Shown here one piece after another: positions 9,553-21,725 of a DNA stretch of 64,000 nt (position 1 is the first letter of the stretch; every line of letters begins with the position of its first letter). Under the pieces are notes generated by a model, which was not told the DNA's origin, ran no database searches, and worked only from the letters and a program-made list of their open reading frames with translations. The DNA is from Hemerocallis citrina (lineage: Eukaryota > Streptophyta > Magnoliopsida > Asparagales > Asphodelaceae). The stretch spans positions 35,781,565 through 35,845,564 of the forward strand of contig CM030362.1 of assembly GCA_017893485.1 (NCBI GenBank), in the 5' to 3' direction. A program made the position numbers and the translations under genes.

Positions 9553-12500
9553 TGTCACGCCCCGCTTCCCAAAAATGTGGAATACGAGCCCGTGACGAAG
9601 CCCAGCGAATGATTTTAACATCATCCATAAGCTGTAGGATCGACTCAGCATCATAACAAGAATATAACAAGATTTATATATAACCAAGCATGCATGAATA
9701 ATTCATTAAGCAACAGAAAACAATTGAAAACAAATAATAATGTCCAAATAATTTTCAAGTCTGGAACAAATGTAAAACTCGGGAACATAAGCCTGTTACA
9801 AGTCTTAAACAACAACAAATAAAATAACTCAATTACAAAACGAAATGATTAAAGAAGATTTTTCCCAAGCAAGACTTAGAACGTCTGCTCACCGATTCCA
9901 GCAGGTAGCTCGTCACCAAAGTCTGCTTAATAAATATAAAAGAAAAAATAGGGAAAACAAGAGAAAATGCCCTTGTGCAAGCTAGAGCCATAAATAGTAA
10001 AAACGAGTACAAGTAATGGGGAATAAGAATTGGAATCAAGAATGTAACAGGGATACAACAAGTATTGAAAAACCAAGAACTAGCTAGCAAGAAGGATAAC
10101 TCGAGTAAACAGGCTGGATAACAAATACTAGTGGTGAAACAGGTGACAAGTGAACACATAGGGTATCTAACCTCAAGTGACAAGTATCAAGTACAAGTGT
10201 CAGGTAACAAGTCTCAAGTCTAGTGTCAAGTTGTCAGGTCACAAGTATCAAGTCTAGTGTCAAATATTATATTCAAGTGCCGAGTCTCAAGTAACAAGTT
10301 GTCAAGTTTCAAGTAACATGTATCAAGTTCCAGTTTCATGTATCAAGTTTCAGGAATCAAGTAGTCAAGTATCGAGTAAGCAGGTATCATGTTCAAGTCT
10401 TGTAGTTTGTACTATCTAGGTAGCACTTCATGCATCCATACTTTTACTACATGATTTCTACAGGCAAATCAGTTACGTTTAGGCCTAGTAATGGATTTTA
10501 TAGGGCGGCGTACTCAGGTATCAAGTATCAAGTAAGCACGGTTCATGAATACGAAAATAACTAACAAGTTCACGAAGCGAGTCCGTGAATACTAACAAGT
10601 TCAAGAACCACACAGTGGGTTCATGAATAAACCAAGTTCATGAACCAAGTAACTGACTCCATGAATACATCAAGTGCAACAAGTTCATGAACCGAGTACG
10701 GAAAACACGGGTCCCCTTCCGAGTACACTTACCTATATTGTCCACTACTATGGTCTTTCTCTTAAACCCCGCTTGTTACTTATTATTATTATTTATGAAG
10801 CAAGCATGCAAGTATGTGAAACAAGTCAAGAAATCATGGTCATGGACATGGGACAAATCTGAGATATTTATATGGCATATTCAAGGGTCAACATGAATAA
10901 AAATAACACGAATAACGAAAATCTCAAATCTGGATAGCACGATGTTGCTGCACCAAAACTGTGATATCTCCTAGACCGTAACTCGGAATTTGAAAATTCT
11001 GGAGGCTATGGACATCTAGACATCTAGAGTTACGTTTTCTATTCAGGGCTCGGGTTCAAATTCTAATGTTAAATGGGTCAAAACAGTATAATAAGATTCA
11101 GGACAGCAACATGTGGGAATATCTTACATGTATAAGTTGCATGAAAATTGGTTATTAGGTGTCTAGGTTAATGTATGATACAAATACAGGGTAATGGTTA
11201 TCAAAACAATAAGTAATATTTATTTTTCAACTCTAGTGGGTGCAAGTTCATCACATACAAGATATAACATGTGGTCTACAAATCTAGGGTTCCTTAATTT
11301 CACGTGTTCATGTGTTTAGGGGATAAAATGAGTCCAAGTAGTTGTAATATAATACAATGAAATTATTGTGACTCTTAAGATTATGAAATTGATGGGTATT
11401 TAATATTTGATCACAATGATAGTCAAGGAGGAGTCACAATTTCTAACTATTTGTAGTATTTTCAAGAAATGCTTGTACTAGAACAAAAATGTGTACAAGA
11501 GGAATACTTGTCTTGATTGACGATGATTAGATCCGATTGTTGAAGAAAATGGGATCAAAAATGTCCCGCCAAAGTCTCCCAAAAGCACGTGTGAAGCACG
11601 TGCAAGAAATCAACAGTAGAGCGAATTTCCCCACACCGGATCCTACTAGAACAGCGAACAGCGGTATAGGATTTGGCGCGGCAGAACAGCAAACAGCAAA
11701 ATCAGCGAATCAAAACGCGCCTTGCACTGGATCAGGCTGAACAGGGGACAGCGGTATTAGATCTGCTGCGCGCACAACACCAAACAGCGAATCCCACCAA
11801 CCAGATTCCGTCTTCTACCTTACTTCCGCAGCGAACGGGAGAGAGAGTGGGCGAACGGCTGCGATGACTGTGATGCGACGCGGCGGCAGGGGCTCGCGAC
11901 TACGTCTGGGTTCGACTAGATATCAGTCGACTACGGCGACGACGGCGATGGAAGGCGCGGCGATGACACTCTGTTCTTCGCGCTCGAAACAAGGGAGCGA
12001 TGGCGGGGGGAATGGTTCGGAGGTGTGGCGGCTGGCTGAGGTCGAGGGGATCAGGGGGCGATGGTGAGGCGATGGGTGATGGATAATGGCGTCGAGGTGG
12101 ATAAATGGTGGAGAGTTGAGTAATGGCAGAGTTCGGTTGCGAGGTTGAAGAGGACGGTGAGTTCGGAATTGGTTTCAATGGGGGAGGACGGCGATGGATT
12201 TGAGGGTGGTGGTGATGTGGGGTTGACGAGGCGACGGAGGTGGTAGGGAGGTCGAGGCGAATGGAGGGATGACGAGGCGAAATGGGTTTGGGTGTGGACG
12301 GAAGCACAGGGACGATGGCGATGGGTGTTTCTGTGGTGGATGGCAAAGATGATCGGAGTGGGAAGGCGATGCGAGGGTGGAGGTGGCGATCGGAGGGGAC
12401 AAGGGAGCGGCGACGGCGAAAGGATATGGGTACAAATGTATGGAGAAGAAGAAGGAAACAGAAGGGGAAGAAGAAGATGAGCGGCGGGGTTGTTTAGGTT

Positions 12501-12829
12501 TACACAGTATGGGTTTTAGGGTTATATAGTATACGGTTTGGGTTAACGGGTATTAGGGTATCCGTTTTGAGTGGAATCCAACTAGGGAATTGGTCAAATT
12601 GTATTAAAATGGGGAATAAAGAGATGAATGAGAAGAAACAACCAATTCTTCATGAAGAACGATACAAAGAGCACACACAATTGAATTAGATAAAAAGACC
12701 AAAAATTGAGTCGAAACAAAATATTGATTTTATTCAATCCGAAACAAAATACAGGATCTCAAATAGATGAAAGAGTATAATAGAACAAAATACAGTATAA
12801 AAATACAGATACGGGAAATAGGAGTTACA
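9553..12829 (-). mobile_element. giant solo LTR, family L, copy B
   Basis: This runs from TGTCACGCCCCGCTTCCC (plus strand, 9553) to GGAGTTACA (12829), so on the minus strand it is TG...CA. It is collinear with the copies at 16256-21725 and 59003-62627. Shared blocks include the CCGCTTCCC end, the AAGTGTACTCGG segment (near 10725), the TGTTGCTGCACCAAAACTG block (near 10945) and the CTTAAGAGTCACAA segment (near 11370). A minus-strand TATA motif (ACTATATAACCC, near 12523) is followed by a GC-rich leader (11530-12490). No gag-pol is present. The flanking pentamers do not match, so boundaries may have been altered by recombination. Long open frames in the leader are not called as genes. Confidence 0.65.
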
Positions 12830-12833
12830 TGTA

Positions 12834-13094
12834 CTAGTAATTTACATGTGCGATGCACGTTTTAATAATTTCAGAAAATAAAAATAAAAACTCCGACGTA
12901 GTGAGGATTCGAACCGAAAACCTCTTTTATATTAGTTATGTACGTGCATTGCACATGTTGGTAGAATGACAAAACGACTAATGACACTAAGTAAAAATTC
13001 ACTAAGACTAAAGTAAAAATTCAGGCACGTGTGTTGCACGGGTTGGTAGAAGGACAAATTACACTAAGGCCTTTTCCCATTATAGTAGTAGAGA
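12834..13094 (-). mobile_element. short Helitron (261 bp)
   Basis: The plus strand begins A|CTAG|T, then TTTACATGTGCGATGCACG, and ends CCATTATAGTAGTAGAGA|T. On the minus strand this gives a TCTCTACTACTATAATGGG start and an ACGTGC...GCACATGT hairpin near the CTAG end. An internal GGATTCGAACCG (12906-12917) is, on the minus strand, a perfect RNA polymerase III B-box-like GGTTCGAATCC. Confidence 0.65.
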
Positions 13095-13528
13095 TTATAA
13101 TAGTAGAGATAGAGAGATAATACCCATGGATATAAGACTCGGTACCAAATATAATCAATTTAATTAAGACTTACAAATAGTCATGTTGGATTCCTAAGAT
13201 AGAATTAGAATTAAATTGCAAAGCGTTGTAAATTGACTTTTCAAAATCCGAAAAGATCATATATGAAACATATCTTTACATCGTTCTCCAAAATTCAAGA
13301 AAATCATTTAGGTGTACCTTGAGCCGCGCGCATCTAGTAGAACAAATGACCACTATTCTTTAAAGAAAATGATACTATTATCTATTATATTTTTATGACT
13401 TTTGTAAGCCAAAGTATCGTCCATTATTAACGTTGTACTTAATTAATTAAAGGAGAAAGTTTGACCAGTTTTCTTAATGGTTTATTATTTTAATAAGTGA
13501 AAGATCGATGATTCCATAGTTATTATTA
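13095..13528. other. AT-rich spacer between two Helitrons
   Basis: No gene, RNA or repeat terminus is recognised in this stretch. Confidence 0.5.
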
Positions 13529-13705
13529 CTAGTAGTTTAAACGTGCAATGCACGTCTTAATCAATATAGTTTTCTTAAAAGTAAAATTTCAGACGTAGTC
13601 TGATTTTGATTTAAAACCTCATTTATAATAGCTATACACGTGCGTTGTACGGGTTGGTAGATGGACAAATTACACTAAGGCATTCTCCCATTATAGTAGT
13701 AGAGA
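13529..13705 (-). mobile_element. short Helitron (177 bp)
   Basis: CTAG at 13529-13532 is followed by the palindrome ACGTGCAATGCACGT. The other end is CCATTATAGTAGTAGAGA at 13705, with T next. A second palindrome, ACACGTGCGTTGTACGG, lies near 13636. It is the same family as the 12834 copy, but the B-box-like motif is lost. Confidence 0.65.
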
Positions 13706-13762
13706 TTATTATTATTATTATTATTTCAAACTATCAATCTAATTCCAATATGAAAAGAGGCA

Positions 13763-15555
13763 TATCCTTAAGTGCCCTTTTATCCAACCTTTATGGAGAA
13801 TTGTGGTCAGAGCTTGGCTAGCGCCGGCTATCCCCAGCGATTTCTCGTCCTGTTGGCAGCAACAACACCTTAGAAAAGATTTTCGCAACTCTTGGATTCT
13901 TTCCATTATTGCGCTCATTTGGGTTATTTGGTCGGCTCGGAACAATCGTATTTTTGCTAATTCCGTTTCATCGATAGAGGGCATTATTGATGATTTTCTT
14001 TTCTTTACTAAATTTTGGCCTGCCACTTTATCATATGGAGGCTTTACACTTAAATCGTCTAGAGGAGGCGTTTAGTTTTTTACAGTCTTCTAGCACTTAA
14101 TCTTTATGGCGCATTACCATTGCTAATTTTCTGTTCTTTTGCCTTCCGTTTGCAGATCTAATGTGCGGACGTTTCTCTATGCATTCGGTCACTCAGTGTA
14201 TTTTGTTTGGGCGTGTTTTGTTGATGTCGTTAGCATCGAGCTTCACCTACCCCTTCTCTGATGGGTAATCCTCTGACTCTCTGTAGATGTTCTTTCCTTT
14301 GGTGGTTGGTATTTCTGTTTGTTTTTTTCTTTTTGGTTGCTCTGGGGTGTAGTAGTTTGGCTCTATTTGGTGGTGGGCTCTGGCTTTTTGATGGGAGGAC
14401 TTGTGTTGGCTGTTAGCACCCGGGCTATGCTGCCTTGGATTTATTGTATCTATGTTTTATTTCTGGGCTCGTTTAGCTTTTCTTGTGCGTGATTTTGGTG
14501 GGCGTCTCCTTCGTGAGCTTTTGCTCGGTTTGGATGTGTGCTGTTTTTTATTTTCGTTGCTTTCGCTGTGGCACCACATTGCACTTGCGGTTTCGAAGTA
14601 CTTTGGTTGTTTTGTATTCATAACTCCGGCCTCGGTCTGTGTGATGGGTTTGCCCTTTGGCTAGGAGTGCCATTTGCTTCGGTTCCAGTTCAGAGTGACC
14701 GGAGTCTCTTTTCTTTTTGTTTTAGGTGCCCTTTTCATTTTTCTTTGAATGGCAGATTCTCGTATTGTTTAGTGCCATTTTTTCCTTCTTTCTGTGTTGT
14801 TCGGTGCCCTGTGGCGGTGTCGCTCCTGGGCATATCCTCCCTTCTTTGTAGGGATCTTAGCTCAGAGAGTTTTTTCGGTTCTTTCTTGGGCGCTTTTCCG
14901 GGGTGGTTGGGCTCAGCTCGGTTGGAGCAGGTAGAGCCTGCTGCTGGCACTGCATGGTGGGTTCCCTGCGTCCTGGTCTACTTTGAGAGTGTCACTGTCT
15001 CGTTGGGGTACACCTCTAGCTCGATTCAGCGCCTGATGGTGGACCGTTTGGGAGTTCTTCCCGTTTCCTTTTCTTTTGCGGAGTCCCACATCTCCTTGGA
15101 GGTGTGTCCATGTTCCTTTTGCGTTTTCTGAGGGGGGCAAAGGGCCACTACGGTTGTCTGCGAGCGGTTGTTGGCTGTGCTTGGGTTCGTTTAGGGGGCC
15201 ATCGTCCGGGCTTCGTCCTTCCTTAGCTGCGGGCTTTTTGGCGCTGCAGGTGCCTCCCGCCGGATGAGCAGTCTCGTTTGAGTCTCTTCTTCGGCACGCA
15301 CCTTTTGCGTTGTTTGCATCTCTCCCGCTGTCGGTTACCCTCCGCTCGGTGATGGGTCCTGTGGGGGATTGCTCTGTTTTATTTTGGTTGTATTTCGCTA
15401 GGCAAAGCGTTGTTTTGCATTTCTCTTTTTGTATTGTTGGTTTGTTTTTAGGTTATTTTACCGCTTGTAAAATTTACCGATGTACAGACTTTCTTTTTTA
15501 ATTTATTTATTTCTGGCTGGAGTCCCTGGACTCTATCCGTGTTATCCAAAAAAAA
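13763..15555 (+). mobile_element. 5'-truncated L1-type LINE
   Basis: This is the end of ORF2 followed by a T-rich 3' UTR of ~1.47 kb, the family terminus GGCTGGAGTCCCTGGACTC and a poly(A) tail. The 11-bp direct repeat AAAAGAGGCAT at 13752-13762 and 15556-15566 flanks it exactly and is the target duplication. It belongs to the same family as the 27642-36053 element. Only about 100 codons of ORF2 were copied, a common result of incomplete reverse transcription. Confidence 0.85.
13770..14075 (+). pseudogene. LINE ORF2 C-terminal fragment
   Basis: The open frame reads PLWRIVVRAWLAPAIPSDF, then RNSWILSIIALIWVIWSARN and NRIFA, ending SRGGV at a TAG (14073-14075). The same region of the fuller LINE reads SLWKIAVLAWEASNIPLSLF and HNSWILSLQIIIWLVWRERN. 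It is the tail after the zinc-binding motif of plant L1 ORF2, with no catalytic residues. The frames at 14401-15501 are 3' UTR translations and are not called. Confidence 0.7.
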
Positions 15556-15566
15556 AAAAGAGGCAT

Positions 15567-16250
15567 TAATACCGAGATCGCATTGACTGACCATGCTGAA
15601 CCTTTCATTGCTAACAGTACTACCCTTTCCGAATGATGACCAAGTAATTAAGAAGAAAATTGAGCACTACACATTAAGAAAACTACTATATCTATATAAT
15701 AAAATACAAAGAAAGCTATCAAGTGGCTCTTCTTCAATCCTCCAAAATTAAAGGTCCGGATCTAATTTCACAAAACACATTTTGTCCCCCAAAAGTTTTC
15801 CCCCAAAACTCAAATTAAAATTCCCCCCAAAACTACTTCCTTATTTATTTAATTATTTCTCTCTCTCTCTCTTTAATACAATCGCCTTTAAATTGTTTCC
15901 TACGGCACGTCATCGCGAAGAATGATTAATTAATTAAGTTGTTCAGTAAAAATTTCGATAGTCACCTCTAAAATTTTACAGGCAGTTAATATTAACTTTG
16001 ACGTAATAGATTTCGTTTGATATTAGCCAAGATATTAGCCAAGATATAAAATAGTCTCCTCTAAAATAGTATCCTCTAAAATTTTCATATTAATCAAGAT
16101 ACAAAATAAAAACCAAGATTTCGTTTGAAAATGTAATATATTTTTAGGAATTGTAGTAAAAAATTCGACAGATCTCCCCTTAAATATTAGCCATTTTAAA
16201 TCAATTCCTTACGGAATTCTGCTCACAATTAAAAATATAACATCACAGGC
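15567..16250. repeat. unclassified repeat, left part of an interrupted unit
   Basis: No gene is seen. The segment 16121-16250 (TTTCGTTTGAAAATGTAATA through CATCACAGGC) is repeated after the giant LTR at 22075-22210 and partly at 22315-22350. The giant LTR copy C therefore interrupted an older repeat. A CT microsatellite lies at 15858-15872. The style (TCGACAGATCTCCCC block) resembles a plant LTR interior, but I cannot classify it. Confidence 0.45.
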
Positions 16251-18305
16251 AATAATGTCATGCCCCGCTTCCCAAAAATACGGAATACGAGTACATGACA
16301 TTGGCCCAGCGAATGACTAACGTCACCCATAAGCTGTTTATCCGATCAACTCAACAATAGAATCAATACAGAACAATTGCACAGGTAATAATAATAATCT
16401 CATAAATAAAAATACTTGAAATGAAGTAATAAAAATATCCAAATACAATAATAATAATCCAACGTCTAGAAACAATAATAAAATCCAGGACATAAGCCCA
16501 AAATAATAATAATCCAATCCAAAAATAATAACAAGTCTCAATACATTAAGTTTATTTAAAGCAATAAGTAATTAGAAAGCAGTAGTCTTCAGAATGTTTG
16601 TTCTCCAATTCCGGCAGGCAATTCTCCTTCATTACCTGTATACACTTCATCTAAAAAGCGAAGAAAAAATTGTCCTTAGAGCAAGTCATGGACAACAAGT
16701 AGAGAAAGCAGGAAATAATGGAATAACGGTATTGCAATAAATCAATGGAATAGGAATCAATAACATGGGACAATAATCATGATAATCGATGCAATGGCTA
16801 TAAACAATGATTTAATTTTTGGTAACAGTAATCAATGATCAATAACAATAACACTTAGCCAATATTCGATATCAGTAGGAACAATGGTGAACAATATGCA
16901 ATGTCAATGTGTAATCCTTATGTTTATTAATCATTTTAACTCCTAACTAATGCACGTACTACTGTGTTCCATGTATTCCGTACCACAGGTTCGATGCATA
17001 CAATCAATTTTGTTTAGACTAAAGTGGTAGACCCTATAATTCATGTACTGGATATGATGACGATAACAATATAACACCAGCCATGTGTAATTTCTTACAC
17101 AATGATGATAATAATAATAAAACGAGTCATGCGTAATTTCTTACACAATGACGATAACAATAATAACACGGGCCATCATCCAAGTACAGTCCCCATATCA
17201 TCAACTACTCTAGTCAATTCCTTATACCCCGGCTTGTTAATTATTTATCAATGCAACAATACAATATGCAATTAATGGACATTTCGGTGAACGATAATAT
17301 CAATAGGGGAACAATAGGATGATAACATGGAATAGGACAATTAGAATGATGACAATAACTTATTAGGATCATGCAATGCAACATACATATATCAATTCAT
17401 GTAATAATACAATATAGGAATAATTAATTCATTAAAAAGTAGAATCTAAAATTCTGGACAGCAAGCGCAGTCTGCACAAAAATACAGTTTTCCGCTGACT
17501 CAAAAATCGAAAGTTGAATCCGTTAGAAAATATGGAAACTAGACTTCCATTTGGTTCCAACGCATATTTAAAGTTCAAATTCCGACAACAGTAGCTAGGT
17601 CAAACACATGGTTCTTTACAGGTTTTATGTTCAGGCAGAAATTCGACATCTCGTTGTTTTAATTTTTGAATCAGCAAAAACTCAATATTAAAATCAATAA
17701 AAAATATTTTCTGGACTCCTAAACATGTTAAACAATAATCTGGAAATTTTCATAGTAAAATTTTATCATTTGATCAGCCTTTTTACTGTTTAAACATGAA
17801 AGGTACGAAAATCTAAAAATCTGAAAGTAAAAAAACACAGCTATAGTAAAACGGGCATAACTTTTGCTACAAAACTTGGAATTCGAAAATTCAAGATGAT
17901 CTGGAAACTATAAAGATAAGGCTACAATTCATATTCCGAAAGTATTTTATTTTAAGGTCGTTTACTGGTTCGAAAACAGCGGTCAAAATTCAGGTTAGCA
18001 AGCATATACAGTTTTTTAGGGTATTTTTCCTGAAATTAAATTAATTAAACATGATGGGTTTCGATTCTTTAGTCAATAAATTGTGTAATCAACATGATGG
18101 GTGTCAAAATATTATAAATAAAACTAGGACACGCTCATACATCAATTTATCATCAATCAATCAAACAACATACAACCTAACAATTGCCTCTACAATAGTT
18201 TATTTGTGTGTCAATTATATAAACAACCCTAGTATCAATTATATATGCACTCATAAAAGATCCAAACTTTAGAGTCAAAAGTGGCACAATGTCAATAATA
18301 TTGGG

Positions 18306-19579
18306 TAGGGGTGGCCGATCATACCGAAATGAGCCAACCGACCGGTTTTCCAACCGAACCAATCGATTCGGTACCGAAAAATTTGGTTACCAAAAGTATG
18401 GTACGGTACAACCGTACCAAGTTCTAAAATCCGATTCGGTTTCAGTATGAATATAGTTCAGTCGGTATTTTATCGTAACGTACCGAATAAACTCATAGTG
18501 ATCACACAATGTAAAGTATCTAATTAAAATTAACTATACATAATAGTACGATATGGGACATATTTCCAAATGTTATTGCCCACCTTAACACATGAGTGCA
18601 TCTGCCCCTGATGTCATGATGACAAGAGATACAAAGCATCACCATTAGGCTAATTGTGTAATGAAGCAGAAAGAAACTGCATGTTGAGAAAAATTCAAAA
18701 TACATGATATATATATCAAAATCCAAGGTACTTACAAATACTTCACCTATGTAAGCTTTTCAATATTAGGCTTCATAGTCGACTTACAGTAAATAATCTA
18801 TTGCATATGCAAGTTAGTTGACTACAACTTCATCATCTGAAGTCCTAACATTGAACTTGCTAAAGAATGTTCAAATGAAATTGATTATTTAGGTATGTTT
18901 TCATTATTTAATCTTTCAGTTGGGATATTGAGTGTATAGACTGTATAGTGTATCATCATAAGTTAATACAGAAGTTTAGATTCTTACAGGAGCATATTGG
19001 TTCTAATGGAAAACCTCATCAAGCATATTGACTAACAAACTAAGAACGGGTAAATCACTTAACGTTACAAACTGATACTTGATTGGCAGCATTTAGTGTT
19101 TAGCAGATATGTATGTGAGAACAACAATGCAACCATGGGAATTCTTACAGTAGGGTATTCGATGAAACAAGCATTTTCCTGATTCTCAAATAATGAGTAT
19201 CACTAAACCTGGAATGTATTCATCCATACTGGTGAATGAGACCTATGCTTCCATCTAAAGCGTTTCCAACCACTAGTGAGATAGCCATTATTAACTTTCT
19301 ATTTACAATTGATAAATTTGAAAAAACAATCAACAAACAAGTGTATATTCACATGTAGATATAAGTTTGTCATGCTGCTTACTTTATGGTTATCTTTGGG
19401 GGGATTTTTTTAATATTTTTCATATTTGGTATAACACCAATACCGAACCGCACCAACCGAAATAGTCGGTATACCGAACTTTTTGGTTGGTAACGGTTTG
19501 CATATTTTCAGACCGAACTAGTTTGGTATGGTAATGGTACAATGTCAAAAAGTCCGGTACCGTACCGAGCCCACCCCTA
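18306..19579. mobile_element. non-autonomous hAT element (1.27 kb)
   Basis: Terminal inverted repeats TAGGGGTGG and CCACCCCTA are flanked by an 8-bp duplication ATATTGGG (18298-18305) and ATACTGGG (19580-19587) with one mismatch. This is the hAT signature. Both ends carry clusters of GGTACCGAA/CCGAACC-type subterminal motifs (18330-18420 and 19440-19570). No transposase frame is visible inside. Confidence 0.8.
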
Positions 19580-19720
19580 ATACTGGGGTTAGCTCGTGTA
19601 AACCCTCAATATACCCAATGAAGAGATGAATAATGGATAATACGATAACAAAGAAATTTACTTGCAAGAATTTCAATAACACTTGAATTTGATACAATTA
19701 GCAATTCAAGAGAACGGTGA

Positions 19721-20146
19721 TGTAACGCCCCTGCCCTAGCTCAGACAATTTATACAATTTATAAGACAAAGTAGATACTGTGTAGTACAACTGCCCACCA
19801 CAGGCTGCCTCTCAAAAGTTGGTTAACCGATTAGGTGACTCTTGATCCTTGGCATTTATTATTTATATATTATTATTTTTATAGAAATTTCCGATATGGG
19901 ATTTTACTCCTAAATATACATCTCTTTCAACAGCATACTTTTGCTATTTCCGAAATGAATGCAGTAGGTGGGCCTCCACTTGCATAACCCATTCACTTCA
20001 CATTTATACATATATGCATCCTGCATATATATTACAACCAGCAATGTATACTCGTTTTGCAAACTATATATTTTTTTCCATATATATTTTATACTATATA
20101 TATATATATATTTTATTTTTTTTTGAAAGTAACACGGGGTGTTACA
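19721..20146 (-). repeat. TRIM 3' LTR
   Basis: TGTAACGCCCCTGCC to GGGGTGTTACA on the plus strand. It pairs with 20359-20784. Because the element runs on the minus strand, this is the downstream LTR. Confidence 0.9.
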
Positions 20147-20343
20147 GACACCCCCCCTTCAGAAATCAGCGTCCTCGCTGAACACAGGGCATGCACAATC
20201 TAGTGCAGGATCTACTTTCTAGCCGATGTGGAGTGGAGTACCCTAGCCCACCCCCGTGGATTTACCGGGCGTACTGGCCACAACCCCGCTCCCTCTCAGG
20301 CATACATCTCATCCACTCTTACCCACACTCGGTGTCGAAAGTC

Positions 20344-20356
20344 GGCTCTGATACCA
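20344..20356 (-). other. TRIM primer binding site
   Basis: GGCTCTGATACCA on the plus strand is TGGTATCAGAGCC on the minus strand, matching the 3' end of plant initiator tRNA-Met. It lies two bases from the 5' LTR and sets the element's orientation. Confidence 0.9.
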
Positions 20357-20358
20357 TT

Positions 20359-20784
20359 TGTAACGCCCCTGCCCTAGCTCAGACAATTTATACAATTTAT
20401 AAGACAAAGTAGATACTATGTAGTACAACTGCCCACCACAGGCTGCCTCTCAAAAGTTGGTTAACCGATTAGGTGACTCTTGATCCTTGGCATTTATTAT
20501 TTATATATTATTATTTTTATAGAAATTTCCGATATGGGATTTTACTCCTAAATATACATCTCTTTCAACAGCATACTTTTGCTATTTCCGAAATGAATGC
20601 AGTAGGTGGGCCTCCACTTGCATAACCCATTCACTTCACATTTATACATATATGCATCCTGCATATATATTACAACCAGCAATGTATACTCGTTTTGCAA
20701 ACTATATATTTTTTTCCATATATATTTTATACTATATATATATATATATATATTTTTTTTTTGAAAGTAACACGGGGTGTTACA
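20359..20784 (-). repeat. TRIM 5' LTR
   Basis: Same length (426 bp) and almost the same sequence as 19721-20146. A minus-strand TATA-like CTTATAAATTG lies near the end next to the primer binding site. Confidence 0.9.
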
Positions 20785-21725
20785 GGTGACTTGCCTGTTA
20801 GACGATTAAATTGAATACCAAGAATAACGGGATGAGAATCCCAGAGCAACGAACACAAATCGCAACAACACGATCCCACGAACACATAATAAAACACGTG
20901 CGAACCATGTGTAAAAGAGAACCAACAAAAGAGCAGCACACAATAACAAAGAGACAGCACTTCAACAGAGCAAGAGAGAGAACCATTGAACAATCAGCCA
21001 CGACAGCAAGGGCGCGGTGTCGCTGGCGGGGGCACAGCGTCGCTGGTGGCGGCGCGACAGGATGCGGCGAGGTCGACGTCGAGCGGCGCACTGGTAGGCG
21101 CTGGATACGTGGTCGGCGATCGAACAGGCAAAGAGATCAGGGTTTTGGGTGTTTCTTGGTGGGTTGTCGATTGATCAGAGGGGGAGAGGGAGGGGGGATG
21201 TGCTGGTGGTGGCGACGGGGAGGTCTGACGACGATGGGCGTCGCCGGAGGTAACGGCAGCGCCAGGAGAAGGTGGGTTCAGGGGTTGGGGAAGATGAACA
21301 GTATAGGGATTTGAGTTTGGGTGGGAATTCCAATCGGGGAGAGAGAAACGAGAGGAGAGAGGAGAGAGGATAAGTGGCTAGGACTTCAAAATTGTGCAAT
21401 TTTTAGGGTTTGCAGAAGAGTTGTATTTATAGGGTACAATTAGGGTACTGGGTTTGTGGATTAGGGTCCAATAAAAGCGGATTTGGATCAAAAACAAATG
21501 GAACTGAGTTTTAGGGTTCAATTAAGAGATAGATCAAAAACAATATGGTTCAATTAAAAACACAATAGGATCAACAAGAATGGCTCAAACAAAAACAATG
21601 GAGATTTTCATGAAATTTCTTAATTAAAATAATAATCAAAAAAAAAAAAAAATAGGGTTTTTATTCAATTGCAAATAAAAAAATACAAAGGGGAAAAATT
21701 GAAAATTACAAAAATGGTAGTTACA

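Larger units (their letters stand above)
19721..20784 (-). mobile_element. TRIM retrotransposon (1064 bp)
   Basis: Two 426-bp LTRs enclose only 212 bp. The LTRs differ by one G/A base and small changes in an AT tract. On the minus strand a primer binding site TGGTATCAGAGCC (20344-20356), complementary to initiator tRNA-Met, lies two bases inside the 5' LTR. A G-run polypurine tract (plus strand ACACCCCCCCTTC) abuts the other LTR. A perfect target duplication GGTGA occurs at 19716-19720 and 20785-20789. No coding sequence is present, so it must have been mobilised by proteins from another element. Near-identical LTRs imply a recent insertion. Confidence 0.92.
16256..21725 (-). mobile_element. 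giant solo LTR, family L, copy C, with nested insertions
   Basis: It starts TGTCATGCCCCGCTTCCC at 16256 and ends GGTAGTTACA at 21725. It is flanked by a perfect 5-bp target duplication AATAA (16251-16255 and 21726-21730). After removing a hAT element (18306-19579) and a TRIM (19721-20784) with their duplications, about 3.1 kb remains. That is collinear with copies A and B: a TATA motif near 21430 on the minus strand (CCCTATAAATAC), a GC-rich leader at ~20990-21310, and the CCATATCATCAACTACTC block near 17195. No internal retrotransposon genes are present, so it is a solo LTR. This is the best-bounded copy of the family. Confidence 0.8.

Noticed and set aside
10674..10896. Two overlapping plus-strand open frames
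   Set aside because: They lie antisense within the giant LTR copy B, and the homologous interval in copy A does not conserve them.
11413..11470. CACAATTTCTAAC segment resembling the LTR end at 9283-9298
   Set aside because: It is part of the conserved interior of giant LTR copy B and has a counterpart at 60370-60430, so it is not a separate LTR end.
14401..15501. Four open frames of 60-200 codons downstream of the truncated LINE
   Set aside because: They lie in the LINE 3' UTR between ORF2 and the poly(A) tail and show the Phe/Leu/Ser bias of T-rich sequence.
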